Assembly (NCBI RefSeq): GCF_014203235.1
Contig: NZ_JACHIN010000005.1
Location: forward strand, 434,001 to 498,000
Reading direction: 5' to 3'
From: Nonomuraea endophytica
GTDB lineage: Bacteria > Actinomycetota > Actinomycetes > Streptosporangiales > Streptosporangiaceae
DNA length: 64,000 nucleotides
Shown here: positions 1-10,087 of the stretch, piece after piece
How positions within the stretch are numbered: the first letter of the stretch is position 1
How the letters are laid out: each line of letters opens with the position of its first letter
Position numbers and translations under genes: made by a program
Notes under the pieces: generated by a model
Seen by the model: only the letters and a program-made list of their open reading frames with translations
Told to the model about the DNA's origin: nothing
Database searches by the model: none

Positions 1-461
<461 letters not shown>

Positions 462-462
<1 letters not shown>

Positions 463-1823
463 TGCACGCCGGATTCGAGGAGATCTGCGCCAAGGCCGCG
501 GCCGAGGCCGGGAACGCCGGGCACCCCGTCCTGGCGGTGTGGCGCGAGGAGATCGAGCGGGTCGAGCCGCTGCTGCCGTCCACGCCGTCGCGCGGCACGT
601 TCTTCTGGTCGTCGGGGGACCTCACGATCCTGGCCATGGACCGCGCCGCCGCCTTCCCCGCCGAGGGCCCCAACCGCTTCGCCGAGGTGCGCCGGGCGTG
701 GGAACGGGCGGCGCGCACGATGGTCGGCGGCGGTCCCGGCGACCGCGCCACGCCCGCGCTGGTGGGCGCGTTCTCCTTCGGCGACGGCCCCGGCTCGCTG
801 ATGTGGGTGCCGCGCGTGCTGGTCGCGCAGCGCGCCCGCGGCCCGGCCACGCTGTGCCTGGCCGCCCGCGCCGATCCGGTCCACGGCGTCGAGGACGATG
901 CCGCCCGTACGGCCTGGCGCGCCGTCAGCTGGCTGGCGAACACCGTCGTACGGCCGTGCCCGCCGCTCCCGGTCACCGGCGCCGTGATCGAGGAGCTGCC
1001 CACGGCCGGGGAGTGGAAGGCGATGGTGGCCAGGGCCGTCGGCCACATCGAGGCGGGCCGGTTCAGCAAGGTCGTGCTCGCCCGCCGGCTGCGGGTACGC
1101 CTGCCGTACCCGCCGGACCTGGGTGGATTGCTGCACACGCTCGTCGGCGCCCAGCCCGGCACCACCGTCTTCGCGGCCGGGACCGGCACCAGGACCTTCG
1201 CCGGCGCCACCCCCGAGCGGCTGGTGGCGGTGCGCGGCGGGCGGGCCGAGACGATGAGCCTGGCCGCCACGCTGCCGCGCGGGAGCACCGGCGGCGACGA
1301 CGCCCGGCTGCGCGCGGAGCTGCTCGGCGACGCCAAGTGCCGCCGCGAGCAGGCCATCGTCACCGACATGCTGCGCGGCGCGCTGGCCGGGGTCTGCCAT
1401 GAGGTGGAGGCGCCGGACGAGCCGGAGGTGCTCGACCTGCCGCACGTACGGCACCTGCACAGCCGGGTGCGCGGCCGGATCGCCGACCCGGAGACGACCG
1501 GCGTGCTCGACCTCGTGGAGCGGCTGCACCCGACGCCGGCCGTCGGCGGCCACCCCCGCGAGGAGGCGCTGGGCTGGCTGCGCGCGGCCGAGCGGTTCGA
1601 CCGGGGCTGGTACTCCGGCCCGATCGGCTGGGTGAACGCCGGCCACGAGGGCGACTTCGCGGTCGCGCTGCGCTCGGCGCTGCTCGACGGCGCCGTCGCG
1701 ACCCTCTTCGCCGGCTGCGGCATCGTCGCCGGCTCCGACCCGGAGCGGGAGCTGGCCGAGACGTGGCTGAAGTTCCGGCCCATGCTGTCCGCTCTCCTCG
1801 ACGACCAGGGAGGCCCCCGATGA
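462..1823 (+). CDS. dhbC: Isochorismate synthase
   Basis: A 453-residue chorismate-utilising enzyme converting chorismate to isochorismate, the first step to DHB or salicylate. Family signatures are in the C-terminal half: ATPERLV, the CRREQAIV helix, LHPTPAVGG, GWYSGPIGWVN and GCGIVAGSDPERELAETW. Their spacing fits EntC/DhbC. The N-terminal ~180 residues are poorly conserved and somewhat longer than in E. coli EntC. I chose the ATG at 462 because it overlaps the preceding stop; an in-frame start 75 bases further upstream would run into the ligase gene. Salicylate synthases of the MbtI/Irp9 type share the fold, so a bifunctional enzyme is possible, though the dedicated synthase is more likely. 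Confidence 0.88.
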
Positions 1824-3580
1824 GCGATCGCGCGGCGCTGATGGATCTCATGGCGCCGATCCGCGGCCGGGTGGTGGCGGCGTCGGCGCTGCAGGTGGTG
1901 TACGCGGTGTCGGCGCTGGTGCCGTTCGTGTGCGTGGCGGAGCTGGCCAGGGAACTGCTGGCCCCGGGCCCGCCCGACGGAGCGCGTGTCTGGACCATCG
2001 CGGCGGTGGCGATCGGCGGCCTGCTGGTGCGCTTCCTCGCCTTCGGCGCGGCCGGCGCGATCATGCACTTCGCCGATGCCGACCTGCAGCTGCACCTGCG
2101 CAGGCGGATGGCGGCGCACCTGGCCAGGGTGCCGCTCGGCTGGTTCACCGACCGCAACTCCGGCCAGGTCAAGAAGGCCGTGCAGGACGACGTCAGGGAG
2201 ATGCACCACCTGGTCGCGCATGCCCTGCTCGACCTGCTGGCGGCCGTGGTGACGCCGCTGGCGGCGCTGGCGTACCTGCTGACGGTGGACTGGCGGCTCA
2301 CGCTGGTCACGCTGCTGCCGGTGCCGCTGTTCGCGGTGGCCTTCGCGGTGATGATGCGCGGCTTCGGCGACCAGATGAGCCGCTGGGCCGAGGCGAACGA
2401 GCGGATCAACGCGGCGGTCGTCGAGTTCGTCCGCGGCATCGCGGTGATCAAGACGTTCGGGCAGACGCAGCGTTCCTACCGGCGCTTCGCCGAGGCGGTG
2501 GACGACTTCGCCGACTTCTTCGGCGCGTGGGTACGGCCGATGCTGCGGCTCAGCGGACTCAGCATGGCGCTGATCTCGCCGCCGACGATGCTGCTCGTCG
2601 TGCTGGCGGGCGGCGCGCTGTTCGTCTCGCAGGGCTGGCTGGCCGCGCCGGACGTGCTGCCGTTCGCGCTGGTCGGCGTGGGGCTGACTGCCCCGTTCCT
2701 GACGCTCGACATGGGCTCGATGCGGCTGCGCCGGGCGGCGGAGTCGGCCGGGAAGGTCGCCGCGCTGCTGGACAGCCCGGTCCTGCCTGAGCCGGAGGAG
2801 CCGGTCGCGCCGGAGGGCAGCCGGGTGGAGTTTCGCGGCGTGGGCTTCTCCTACGACGGCGAGACCCAGGTATTGCGCGAGATCGACCTGGTCATGGAGC
2901 CCGGCATGGTCACCGCGCTGGTCGGCCCGTCGGGGTCGGGCAAGTCGACGCTGGCCAAGCTGCTGCCCCGCTTCCACGACGTCACCGAGGGCGCCGTCCT
3001 CATCGGCGGGCAGGACGTGCGGGCGATCGGCTCCGACCGGCTCTACCGGCACGTGGGCTTCGTCTTCCAGGAGGTGCAGCTGCTGCGCGCCCCCGTCGCC
3101 GCCAACATCGCGCTCGGCCGCCCCGGCGCCGGCACGGAGGAGATCGAACGGGCGGCCAGGGCCGCGCAGATCCACGATCGCATCCTGGCCCTGCCGCGCG
3201 GCTACGACTCGGTGATCGGCGAGGACGCCCACCTGTCCGGCGGCGAGGCCCAGCGGGTCTCGATCGCCCGCGCGCTGCTGGCCGACGCGCCCATCCTGGT
3301 GCTCGACGAGGCCACCGCGTTCGCCGACCCCGAGTCGGAGTCGGCCATCCAGGACGCCCTGTCCACCCTGATCGCCGGCCGCACGCTCCTGGTCATCGCG
3401 CACCGGCTGTCCACGATCACCGGGGCCGACCAGATCCTCGTCCTCGACGGCGGCGCCGTGGGCGAGCGCGGGGTGCACGCGGACCTGCTGGCCCAGGACG
3501 GACCCTACGCCCGCCAGTGGGCCGCCTACGCCCGCGCGAGCGAACGCGACTGGACCCACGACGAGGAGGTCGTCCGATGA
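1820..3580 (+). CDS. ABC half-transporter, IrtA/YbtP-like (siderophore transport)
   Basis: 586 residues: an exporter-type six-helix membrane domain (about 1-300) followed by a nucleotide-binding domain. Walker A GPSGSGKST has its lysine at 375; the signature is LSGGEAQR and Walker B ILVLDEAT. The sequence after Walker B, AFADPESE, is also seen in the IrtA/YbtP group, which import ferric siderophores despite an exporter fold. The ATG at 1820 overlaps the previous stop by four bases and follows AGGGAGG. With its partner downstream it probably forms a heterodimer. Direction of transport, iron-siderophore import or siderophore export, is inferred from family and context and could be either. Confidence 0.85.
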   Translation: MSDRAALMDLMAPIRGRVVAASALQVVYAVSALVPFVCVAELARELLAPGPPDGARVWTIAAVAIGGLLVRFLAFGAAGAIMHFADADLQLHLRRRMAAHLARVPLGWFTDRNSGQVKKAVQDDVREMHHLVAHALLDLLAAVVTPLAALAYLLTVDWRLTLVTLLPVPLFAVAFAVMMRGFGDQMSRWAEANERINAAVVEFVRGIAVIKTFGQTQRSYRRFAEAVDDFADFFGAWVRPMLRLSGLSMALISPPTMLLVVLAGGALFVSQGWLAAPDVLPFALVGVGLTAPFLTLDMGSMRLRRAAESAGKVAALLDSPVLPEPEEPVAPEGSRVEFRGVGFSYDGETQVLREIDLVMEPGMVTALVGPSGSGKSTLAKLLPRFHDVTEGAVLIGGQDVRAIGSDRLYRHVGFVFQEVQLLRAPVAANIALGRPGAGTEEIERAARAAQIHDRILALPRGYDSVIGEDAHLSGGEAQRVSIARALLADAPILVLDEATAFADPESESAIQDALSTLIAGRTLLVIAHRLSTITGADQILVLDGGAVGERGVHADLLAQDGPYARQWAAYARASERDWTHDEEVVR

Positions 3581-5289
3581 TCCGCAGCCTCACCACCCTC
3601 CTGGGCGCGAGCTTCCGGCGGCAGCTCGCCATCACCGCCGTCTACGCCGTCCTGCAGGGACTGACGTTCGCCCTGCTCGTGCCGGTCCTGCGGGCGCTGC
3701 TCGGCGGTCAGTCCGCGACCGGCTGGCTGACCGTCTTCGCCGCCGTCGTCGCCGCCACCGCCGTCGCCCACTACATCCAGTCCCGGTACGGCTACGCCGT
3801 CGGCCTGTCGGCCATGCGCGGCCTGTTCCACCGCATCGGCGACCACGTGGCCACGCTGCCGGTCGGCTGGTTCAGCGGCGACCGCGTGGGCCGGCTCGGG
3901 CAGCTGGCGGGCAAGGGCGTCATGGATGTCATGAGCGTGCCCGCCCACCTCATGCAGGTGCTGGTGACCGCGGTCGTGACGCCGGCGACCGTCCTGGTGT
4001 GCATGCTCTTCTTCGACTGGCGGCTGGCCCTGGCCGCGCTGGCCACGGCGCCGCTGATCTGGCTGGCCTTCCGCTGGACCGCCGCGCTCGTGCAGCGCAA
4101 CGACGCCGCCGTGCACGACGCCGCCGCCGAGGCCGGGGACCGGGTCGTGGAGTTCGCCCAGCAGCAGGCGGTGCTGCGCGCCTTCGGGCGGACCAGCGAG
4201 GGCTTCGACCTGCTGGACAAGGCGCTGGCCCGGCAGCGCACCGCGCTGCGCAGGCTGCTCGGCACCGCGCTGCCCGGCCTCGGCGCGGTCGCGCTGTCGG
4301 TGCAGCTCGCCTTCACCGTCACGCTGATCGCCGGGTGCGCGCTCGCGCTCGGCGGCTCGGTGGACGTGCCGGAGCTGGCCGGGGTGCTCGTCCTCGCCGT
4401 GCGCTTCACCGAGCCGCTGCTGGCCGCCGCGGACGTGGGCGCCGAGCTGCGGCTGGCGCGGGGCAGCCTCGCGCGCGTCAACGAGCTCCTGTCCACGCCC
4501 GCGCTGCCCGAGCCCGGCTCGCCGAAGGAGCCCGCCGTACCGTCGGTGGAGCTTGAGGACGTCGGCTTCTCCTACGGCGACGCGCCCGTCCTGCACGAGG
4601 TCTCCTTCACCGTCGCCCCCGGCACCATGACCGCGCTCGTCGGCCCGTCCGGCTCGGGCAAGACCACGCTCACCCGGCTCATCGCCCGCTTCTGGGACAC
4701 CGGCTCCGGAACCGTCCGCGTCGGCGGCCAGGACGTGCGCGAACTGTCCACCGAGCGGCTCATGGGCATGGTCTCCATGGTGTTCCAGGACGTCTACCTC
4801 TTCGAGGGCAGCGTCGAGGACAACATCCGCCTCGGCCGCCCCGCCGCCACCGACGACGAGGTACGCGCGGCCGGGCGGGCGGCGCGCGTGGACGAGATCG
4901 TCGAGCGCCTGCCCGGCGGCTGGCAGACCCGGGTCGGCGAGGGCGGCGCCACCCTGTCAGGAGGCGAACGCCAGCGCGTCTCCATCGCCCGCGCCCTGCT
5001 CAAGGACGCCCCGATCGTGCTGCTCGACGAGGCCACCGCCGCGCTCGACCCCGAGAACGAGGCGGCGCTCGTGGACGCGCTGTCGGCGCTGGCCCGCGAG
5101 CGCACGCTGCTGGTCATCGCGCACCGGCTGCAGACGATCGCGCGCGCCGACCAGATCGTGGTCCTGGAGGCCGGGCGGGTGGCCGAACTCGGCACCCACG
5201 ACGAGTTGCTCACCCGCGACGGGCGCTACGCGGCGTTCTGGCGGGAGCGGTCGCGGGCGCAGGGGTGGAGGCTGGCCGGGCGGGCGTAG
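3577..5289 (+). CDS. ABC half-transporter, IrtB/YbtQ-like partner
   Basis: 570 residues with the same plan as the preceding gene: membrane domain about 1-290, then ATPase domain with GPSGSGKTT (Lys362), LSGGERQR and IVLLDEATAALDPENE. The two ATPase domains differ after Walker B (AALDPENE here, AFADPESE in the partner), as expected for a heterodimer rather than a recent duplication. The ATG at 3577 overlaps the upstream stop (ATGA) and is preceded by GAGGAGG. It is the last gene of the siderophore operon visible here; the TetR gene starts 15 bases later. Confidence 0.85.
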   Translation: MIRSLTTLLGASFRRQLAITAVYAVLQGLTFALLVPVLRALLGGQSATGWLTVFAAVVAATAVAHYIQSRYGYAVGLSAMRGLFHRIGDHVATLPVGWFSGDRVGRLGQLAGKGVMDVMSVPAHLMQVLVTAVVTPATVLVCMLFFDWRLALAALATAPLIWLAFRWTAALVQRNDAAVHDAAAEAGDRVVEFAQQQAVLRAFGRTSEGFDLLDKALARQRTALRRLLGTALPGLGAVALSVQLAFTVTLIAGCALALGGSVDVPELAGVLVLAVRFTEPLLAAADVGAELRLARGSLARVNELLSTPALPEPGSPKEPAVPSVELEDVGFSYGDAPVLHEVSFTVAPGTMTALVGPSGSGKTTLTRLIARFWDTGSGTVRVGGQDVRELSTERLMGMVSMVFQDVYLFEGSVEDNIRLGRPAATDDEVRAAGRAARVDEIVERLPGGWQTRVGEGGATLSGGERQRVSIARALLKDAPIVLLDEATAALDPENEAALVDALSALARERTLLVIAHRLQTIARADQIVVLEAGRVAELGTHDELLTRDGRYAAFWRERSRAQGWRLAGRA

Positions 5290-5303
5290 GGGACAATGGG
5301 GCC

Positions 5304-5981
5304 ATGGCCGAGGAACGACCCCAGTGGCGAGTACTCGGCCGCCCCCGCGGGCGGCCGCCCCGCATCACGCGCCCGGCCATCGCCGACGCCGCCCTCGCCG
5401 TCGGCTTCGACAACCTGACGCTGGCCACCGTGGGCGAACGGCTGCACGTCAGCCACTCCGCCCTCTACCGGCACGTGACCGACCGGCAGGAGCTCGTCAT
5501 CCTGGCCATCGACCGGGCCATGCAGCGGGCCGAGTGGCCGCCTCCCACCGGCGACTGGCGGGCCGACCTGCGCGAGCAGGCGTGGGCGATCTGGCGGCTG
5601 CTCGACGAGCACCCGGGGCTCATCCAGGAGTTCCTGCGGCTGACGCGGTTCCCGTCGCAGATCATGGTGCGGTTCGGGGCGGCGGTGCGGCAGCTGGTCT
5701 CGTGCGGGTTCACGCCGGAGCGGGCCTTCCTCGCGGTGGACACGGTGTTCGACCTGACGGTGGACGTGTTCGGGCGGGGGCAGCAGATGGACCGGCCCGC
5801 GGCGGACGGGCCGGTGCGGGTGGCGACGGCTGACGCGTGGGCCGAGGGCGTGGGACCCGAGATCGAAACCCTGATGCGCGCCGCCCTCAGCGAGCCGGCC
5901 GCCGTCTGGTTCGACCGCAAACTCACGCTCGTCCTGGACGGCATCACCGCCTCCCTCGCCCCCGACACCCCCGCTCGATAG
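5304..5981 (+). CDS. TetR-family regulator
   Basis: 225 residues. The N-terminal helix-turn-helix is clear (TLATVGERLHVSHSALYRHV, about residues 36-55). The C-terminal ligand domain resembles the class with a TetR_C-type fold. An Arg/Pro-rich stretch (GRPRGRPPRI) precedes the HTH. I chose the ATG at 5304, 15 bases after the ABC gene and behind AGGGGA; an in-frame GTG at 5265 would overlap the transporter. Its position suggests control of the siderophore operon, or of that transporter pair alone. No clear operator was found nearby, and the iron-dependent control expected for such an operon would lie upstream of the window. Confidence 0.85.
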   Translation: MAEERPQWRVLGRPRGRPPRITRPAIADAALAVGFDNLTLATVGERLHVSHSALYRHVTDRQELVILAIDRAMQRAEWPPPTGDWRADLREQAWAIWRLLDEHPGLIQEFLRLTRFPSQIMVRFGAAVRQLVSCGFTPERAFLAVDTVFDLTVDVFGRGQQMDRPAADGPVRVATADAWAEGVGPEIETLMRAALSEPAAVWFDRKLTLVLDGITASLAPDTPAR

Positions 5982-6109
5982 CCCCGTCCGTCGCCCCGGC
6001 AACCGGCCCCGCTTCCCGGCCCGGCCCCGCGGCAGCCCCTCGGAATCTGGCGGAGCCACTAGACATTTCGGGTTTGCGAGCGTGCCGTGGGTGTTGGGGG
6101 TGGGTTGGG

Positions 6110-6799
6110 TCAGACCGCGTAGGCGATGTGGTCCTGGGTGCTCAGTGCCGCCCGCACGGCGGTGATGCGGGCGAACAGGTAGGCGTCGTTGAGGCGGGCG
6201 GTGTAGGCGGAGGCCGCGTGCGGGGTCAGGAAGTGGAGGCTGCGGCGGCCGGCGGCCACCTCGTCGGTCGGCCGGTCGGGCACGCCGGGATGGGCGGCGG
6301 CGCGGGTGGAGGCGGGCAGCACCACCTCCTCGCCCCAGGTCCACGGCACGGCCCCGGGCCGGAAGGCGTCCAGCCAGCTCTCCTTGGCGTCCAGCAGCTC
6401 CAGGCCCCGGTCCACGGCGGATGGCGAGGTCCAGTCGGCGGGCACGTACCGGCTCCAGTAGGCCGCGCGGGTGCTGAAGCGCGGCTGCGGCGCGGCGGGC
6501 GCGGTCCTGATCAGGCTCAGCGGCAGCAGCGAGCGCGCGGTGAGCTCCTCGCAGCGCAGCAGCGTGAGCACGGGCAGTGTGGTGTCGCGCGCCAGGCTCG
6601 GCTTCTCCACCACGGCCACCTCGCGCAGCGGCGGCAGGGCGGGGCCGGCGGCGGCGCACCACCGGCACGGGACGAACGTGAACAGGATCTCCGGCTCCGG
6701 CCGGTCGGTCCGCACCCGCAGGTCCGGGACGAGCGTCAGGGCTCCGGCCTCCCGCCGGGCCATCCGTGACAGCAGGTCGAAGGGCAGCGTCGGATACAT
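6110..6799 (-). CDS. Unknown protein of the left cluster arm
   Basis: A 229-residue protein I do not recognise. It is soluble, with no signal peptide or membrane segment. A PCRWC pair of cysteines lies near residue 45, then a run of charged and aromatic residues. The ATG at 6799 is preceded by a strong AGAAGGAGGT ribosome site. The gap to the upstream glycosyltransferase-like gene is only 23 bases and contains this ribosome site, so the two are probably cotranscribed with the HAD gene above them. Codon use looks native. No function is proposed. Confidence 0.75.
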   Translation of the reverse strand: MYPTLPFDLLSRMARREAGALTLVPDLRVRTDRPEPEILFTFVPCRWCAAAGPALPPLREVAVVEKPSLARDTTLPVLTLLRCEELTARSLLPLSLIRTAPAAPQPRFSTRAAYWSRYVPADWTSPSAVDRGLELLDAKESWLDAFRPGAVPWTWGEEVVLPASTRAAAHPGVPDRPTDEVAAGRRSLHFLTPHAASAYTARLNDAYLFARITAVRAALSTQDHIAYAV

Positions 6800-6822
6800 C
6801 TCACTTGACCTCCTTCTGAAGA

Positions 6823-7974
6823 TCATTCCAGGCTGGCGACCAGCACGGTCGCCGCGCATCCGGCACCGAACCCGGCCACGCACATGTCGGCGAGCTCCGC
6901 CCGGCCGTAGGAGTCCAGGCGTTCCTCGTCCTCCCGGCTCAGCCCGCCGGCCAGCCACGAGGCCACGCCGGCGCGGAAGGTCGGCGAGACCGGGTCGGGC
7001 GGGCGGCTGCCGGGCCGCGAGGAGCAGACGTCGAAGCCGAGGATGTAGCCCGCTGCCCACACCTCGAGCGCGGCGGCGTAGGGGAAGACCAGCCCGGCCA
7101 CGCTGACGGGCTTGAACAGCGAGATGTCCTCCATGTACGCCGTCCACCCGTCGATCACCTCGTCCGCGACGACGCCCAGCAGGTCGCACCAGTCGTGCCA
7201 GTACCAGCCGAACAGGTTGTCGACGGGCTCGCCCGAAACCGGGCGGGCGAACCTGATCAGGCACCGCGAGTCATGCAGCTCCAGCGTGTACGGCAGGCCG
7301 GGCCACGGCCAGGCGACCCCGTCGGCCGCGCCCCCGGCCCAGGAGGACGGGTCGATCCCGGCGTGGTCGGCGAAGGCGACGGCGTGCCGTACCCCGTGAT
7401 CGTCGTTGCCCGCGACGCTGGGCAGGTCGCCGTGGTCGATGAGGCTGGGCACGACCGAGACCACGCGCACGCCGCGCTCGCGGCAGAAGACCGTCACCAC
7501 CTCGTCGTCGTCGCGGTACTCGTCCGGCACCTCCGCCAGGCGCGCGGCCAGCGCGCGGGCGTGGTCGGCTGGCAGCAGGAAGCCGAGCGTCGGGGTGTAC
7601 TCGTGGTGTGAGAGCGCCGCCCAGGGCACCCCGAGTGCCGCCGCCCGGCGGAACAGGTAGGAGTTGCGCGGGCTGTTGCGGTTGACGTAGAGGGCGATGC
7701 CGTGGCCGGGGCGCTGCCGGATGGCCGCTTTGAGGTGCGCGACGAAGTCCTTGGCGAGCACCACGTCGTCCTGCAGGACCAGGTGGTGGGTGGCCTCGGC
7801 GGGGCAGGCCGCCCAGGCGCGCTTGGCGGTGCGCAGAGGGCTGGGCGGGCCGGTCGGGTCGGGGTCGGCGACGAGCCTGGGTGAGAGCTCCGCGCACTGC
7901 GCGGCGAGCGCCTTGGCGGCCGTTTCCCGGCTCGGGTGATACATGACCGCGACGCTCAGCTTGAGGTCAGCCAA
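6823..7974 (-). CDS. Glycosyltransferase-like protein (GT-A type), paralog of 27480-28604
   Basis: 383 residues. The first ~210 align with the product of 27480-28604: shared SPLRT at the same place, THHLVLQDDVV (QDDVV about 68-72), a DDDEV acidic cluster and SVAGNDDHGVRHA. The QDD and DDD acidic motifs and the overall pattern suggest a nucleotide-sugar-binding GT-A fold. The C-terminal ~170 residues differ from the paralog. The start is TTG at 7974, overlapping the HAD gene by eight bases and following GAGAGGGA; the next in-frame ATG (7944) would remove the first conserved strand. The substrate is unknown. The role in the cluster is inferred from the paralog beside true GT2 genes. Confidence 0.7.
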   Translation of the reverse strand: MADLKLSVAVMYHPSRETAAKALAAQCAELSPRLVADPDPTGPPSPLRTAKRAWAACPAEATHHLVLQDDVVLAKDFVAHLKAAIRQRPGHGIALYVNRNSPRNSYLFRRAAALGVPWAALSHHEYTPTLGFLLPADHARALAARLAEVPDEYRDDDEVVTVFCRERGVRVVSVVPSLIDHGDLPSVAGNDDHGVRHAVAFADHAGIDPSSWAGGAADGVAWPWPGLPYTLELHDSRCLIRFARPVSGEPVDNLFGWYWHDWCDLLGVVADEVIDGWTAYMEDISLFKPVSVAGLVFPYAAALEVWAAGYILGFDVCSSRPGSRPPDPVSPTFRAGVASWLAGGLSREDEERLDSYGRAELADMCVAGFGAGCAATVLVASLE

Positions 7975-8686
7975 TTGTCCATCCCTCTCGTGCCAACTCC
8001 ATTTCGGCCATGGCGGCGCACATCAGGTCGGCGTGCTTTCCGGCGGCCGGGTGAACGGCCACGGTGCGCATTCCGGCGGCTCCGGCGGCCGAAATTCCAA
8101 CCGCCGAATCCTCGAAGACAACGATGTCTTCGGGGCGTAACCTCGGGACTATTTCGGCGAGCCGCTCCATCGCCGTGATATATCCCTCCGGGTGTGGTTT
8201 TCCGTGTGTGACGTCCTCGCGCGACAGCACGGTCGCGAACAGGTGGGTGAGCCCGGCGAGCGCCAGCACGGGCTCCACCTCGGCGCGCGGCGCGTTGGTG
8301 ACGAGCGCCAGCGGCAGGTGGACGGCGAGGCGCCGGATCAGCACGGCCGCCTCGGGCCGGACCGGCGACACCGTGCGCAGGCGATCCAGGTAACGCGCCA
8401 GGCGGACCCGGCCCAGCCGTTCGAGCTGTTCGGGCGTCGGTGGCCGCAGGCGGAAGGCACGATGGATCTCATGGAACAGGTCCTGATCGCTCAGGCCGTC
8501 GAGTCTGGCGCGGAAGAAAGGGCGGTCGAGCTCCACGCCCAGCTCGGCGGCGGCCGTTTCGGCGTAGACGAGATATTGCAGTTCGTCGTCGCTGGTGATG
8601 GTGCCGTTAAAGTCGAAGGCGACCGCGCGTACTCCAGAAAGACCGGCAATCGCCAGCGACGCCCCCGCTATCCCCGTGAGTGTCAT
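7967..8686 (-). CDS. HAD-superfamily hydrolase with an Asp-to-Asn change in motif I
   Basis: 239 residues with the HAD subfamily IA layout: motif I DFNGTITSD (about 25-33), motif II VTNAPR, motif III lysine in HGKPHPEGY, and motif IV VFEDSAVGISAAGAAGM. Such proteins are small-molecule phosphatases or phosphomutases. The second motif-I acid, usually Asp (general acid/base), is Asn here. Some natural HAD groups carry this, but it may slow or alter catalysis. The ATG at 8686 has no clear ribosome site and may be leaderless. The gene heads a minus-strand operon with the glycosyltransferase-like and unknown genes and is divergent from the XRE regulator. A sugar-phosphate phosphatase role is plausible but unproven. 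Confidence 0.78.
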   Translation of the reverse strand: MTLTGIAGASLAIAGLSGVRAVAFDFNGTITSDDELQYLVYAETAAAELGVELDRPFFRARLDGLSDQDLFHEIHRAFRLRPPTPEQLERLGRVRLARYLDRLRTVSPVRPEAAVLIRRLAVHLPLALVTNAPRAEVEPVLALAGLTHLFATVLSREDVTHGKPHPEGYITAMERLAEIVPRLRPEDIVVFEDSAVGISAAGAAGMRTVAVHPAAGKHADLMCAAMAEMELAREGWTIG

Positions 8687-8799
8687 GACTTACACATTTC
8701 CAGGCATACCACCACCCCTGCAGCATCTGTGTGCGGCAGCATGTGCCCATTGCAGCGTGTTGCCAAGGTCACATCCAGTCATCGATGACCGACATCACG

Positions 8800-8815
8800 T
8801 TGCCATTTCTGGCAC
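8800..8815. promoter_or_regulatory. Cluster operator dyad TTGCCA-N4-TGGCAC
   Basis: TTGCCATTTCTGGCAC lies between the divergent HAD and XRE genes. It is a near match to the 16-bp dyad TTGCCA-N4-TGGCAA found in four other promoters of the biosynthetic region. A further TTGCCA half-site starts at 8760, forty bases away. A regulator-binding site is inferred. Confidence 0.5.
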
Positions 8816-8840
8816 AATGTGATTAGTTTCTGACACAATG
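8806..8840 (+). repeat. Phased direct repeat TTTCTGRCACAATG
   Basis: Two 14-base copies, TTTCTGGCACAATG (8806-8819) and TTTCTGACACAATG (8827-8840), differ at one base. They are 21 bases apart start to start, two helical turns. They lie 33-67 bases upstream of the XRE/TPR regulator start. The placement suggests an activator or autoregulation site. Confidence 0.5.
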
Positions 8841-8872
8841 CACACGCCTCATAATGTCTGCTGAGAGAAGGA

Positions 8873-10084
8873 ATGCTCGCTCAACCGGCCTTCGGCCATC
8901 GCCTCAGGGCGCTCCGTCTCGAACGCGGGCTGTCGCAGGCCGCGCTCGCCGCCGGCGGGCTGTCCACCGGCTATCTCTCCCGGCTGGAGTCCGGCGCCCG
9001 CCCGCCCACCGCCCGCGTCGTCGAGCACCTGGCGGAACGCCTCGGCGTGCCGGTGTCGGCCTTCGACGCCGCGCACGAACCGCAGTCGCTGGCCCAGGTG
9101 CTGGCCTCGGTGACCTCAGCGGAGGAGACCGGCGACCCGGGCGAGGCCCTGGCCGACGCCCTGCGCGCAGACGACCGCGTCAACCCCGCCCTGAGCTGGC
9201 AGGCGATGTGGCTGCTCGCCCGCATCCGCGGCGGCCAGGGCCGCCACGACGAGGAGCTGCAGCTTCTGCATGAGCTGGTCGCGCTGAGCGACAGCCTGGG
9301 CTCGCCCGAGCTGCGCGCCCGCTCGCGCACCGAGCTGTCGCGGTGTGTGCAGGCCCTCGGCGACAACACGCGGGCCCGCGACTACGCGCACGAGGCCTAC
9401 TCGCTCTCCCCCGACCTGTCCACCGCCGATCGGGCCGGCGCGCTCCAGGCACTCGTCTCGGCCGAGGCGGAGGCCGGCCGGCTGGCCGAGGCCAGGGCGC
9501 ACGCCGACGAGCTGTGCGAGGTGACGGAGCAGGCCGGCGGCACGCTGTTCATCAAGGCGCTGTGGGCCTCGGCCACCGTCCGCATCCGGCAGGGCGACTA
9601 TCTGGGCGCCCAGGAGGCGCTGGAGCGCGCGCTGCTCGGCCTCGACAGCCGGGGCGACCTGCAGCTGTGGATGCGGCTGCGCCTCGCCGCCGCCTCGCTC
9701 TACCTGCAGATCACCCCGCCGCTGACCGACCGGGCGGCGGCCAGGCTGGACGAGGTCGGGCCGGTGCTCGACCTGGTCGGCACCGACCTGCACCAGCAGC
9801 AGCTGCTCACGCTCCGCGCCCACCTGGCCTTCGAGGAGGGCCGGATCGAGCAGGCCCGTGAGCTGGTCGAGCGGATCGGCGAGGTGGGCGAGCTGCTGCT
9901 GTCCTTCCGCGACCGGATCAGGTTCCAGGCGCTGCGCAGCCAGCTGCTCATCCTCGACGGCCAGGTCGAGGAGGGCAACACCGCGCTGCGCACGCTCGCC
10001 ACGCAGGCGCAGGAGGCGCTCAACGTCGAGCTGGCGGCCGAGATCTGGAAGATCCTGGCCACCACGCTCTACAGCAAGGCCTGA
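8873..10084 (+). CDS. XRE-family regulator with TPR-like C-terminal region
   Basis: 403 residues. An N-terminal Xre/Cro helix-turn-helix (about 8-62; SQAALAAGGLSTGYLSRLES) is followed by ~330 residues of helical repeats rich in Ala, Leu and Glu, resembling tetratricopeptide repeats. This architecture is common in actinomycete regulators whose repeat domain senses a peptide or protein partner. Start: ATG at 8873 behind GAGAGAAGG. It is divergent from the HAD gene and convergent with the ABC-2 permease genes, whose stop is three bases away. The upstream region carries the phased repeat and one copy of the cluster operator, so it may both control and be controlled by the biosynthetic regulon. 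Confidence 0.85.
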   Translation: MLAQPAFGHRLRALRLERGLSQAALAAGGLSTGYLSRLESGARPPTARVVEHLAERLGVPVSAFDAAHEPQSLAQVLASVTSAEETGDPGEALADALRADDRVNPALSWQAMWLLARIRGGQGRHDEELQLLHELVALSDSLGSPELRARSRTELSRCVQALGDNTRARDYAHEAYSLSPDLSTADRAGALQALVSAEAEAGRLAEARAHADELCEVTEQAGGTLFIKALWASATVRIRQGDYLGAQEALERALLGLDSRGDLQLWMRLRLAAASLYLQITPPLTDRAAARLDEVGPVLDLVGTDLHQQQLLTLRAHLAFEEGRIEQARELVERIGEVGELLLSFRDRIRFQALRSQLLILDGQVEEGNTALRTLATQAQEALNVELAAEIWKILATTLYSKA

Positions 10085-10087
10085 TCG

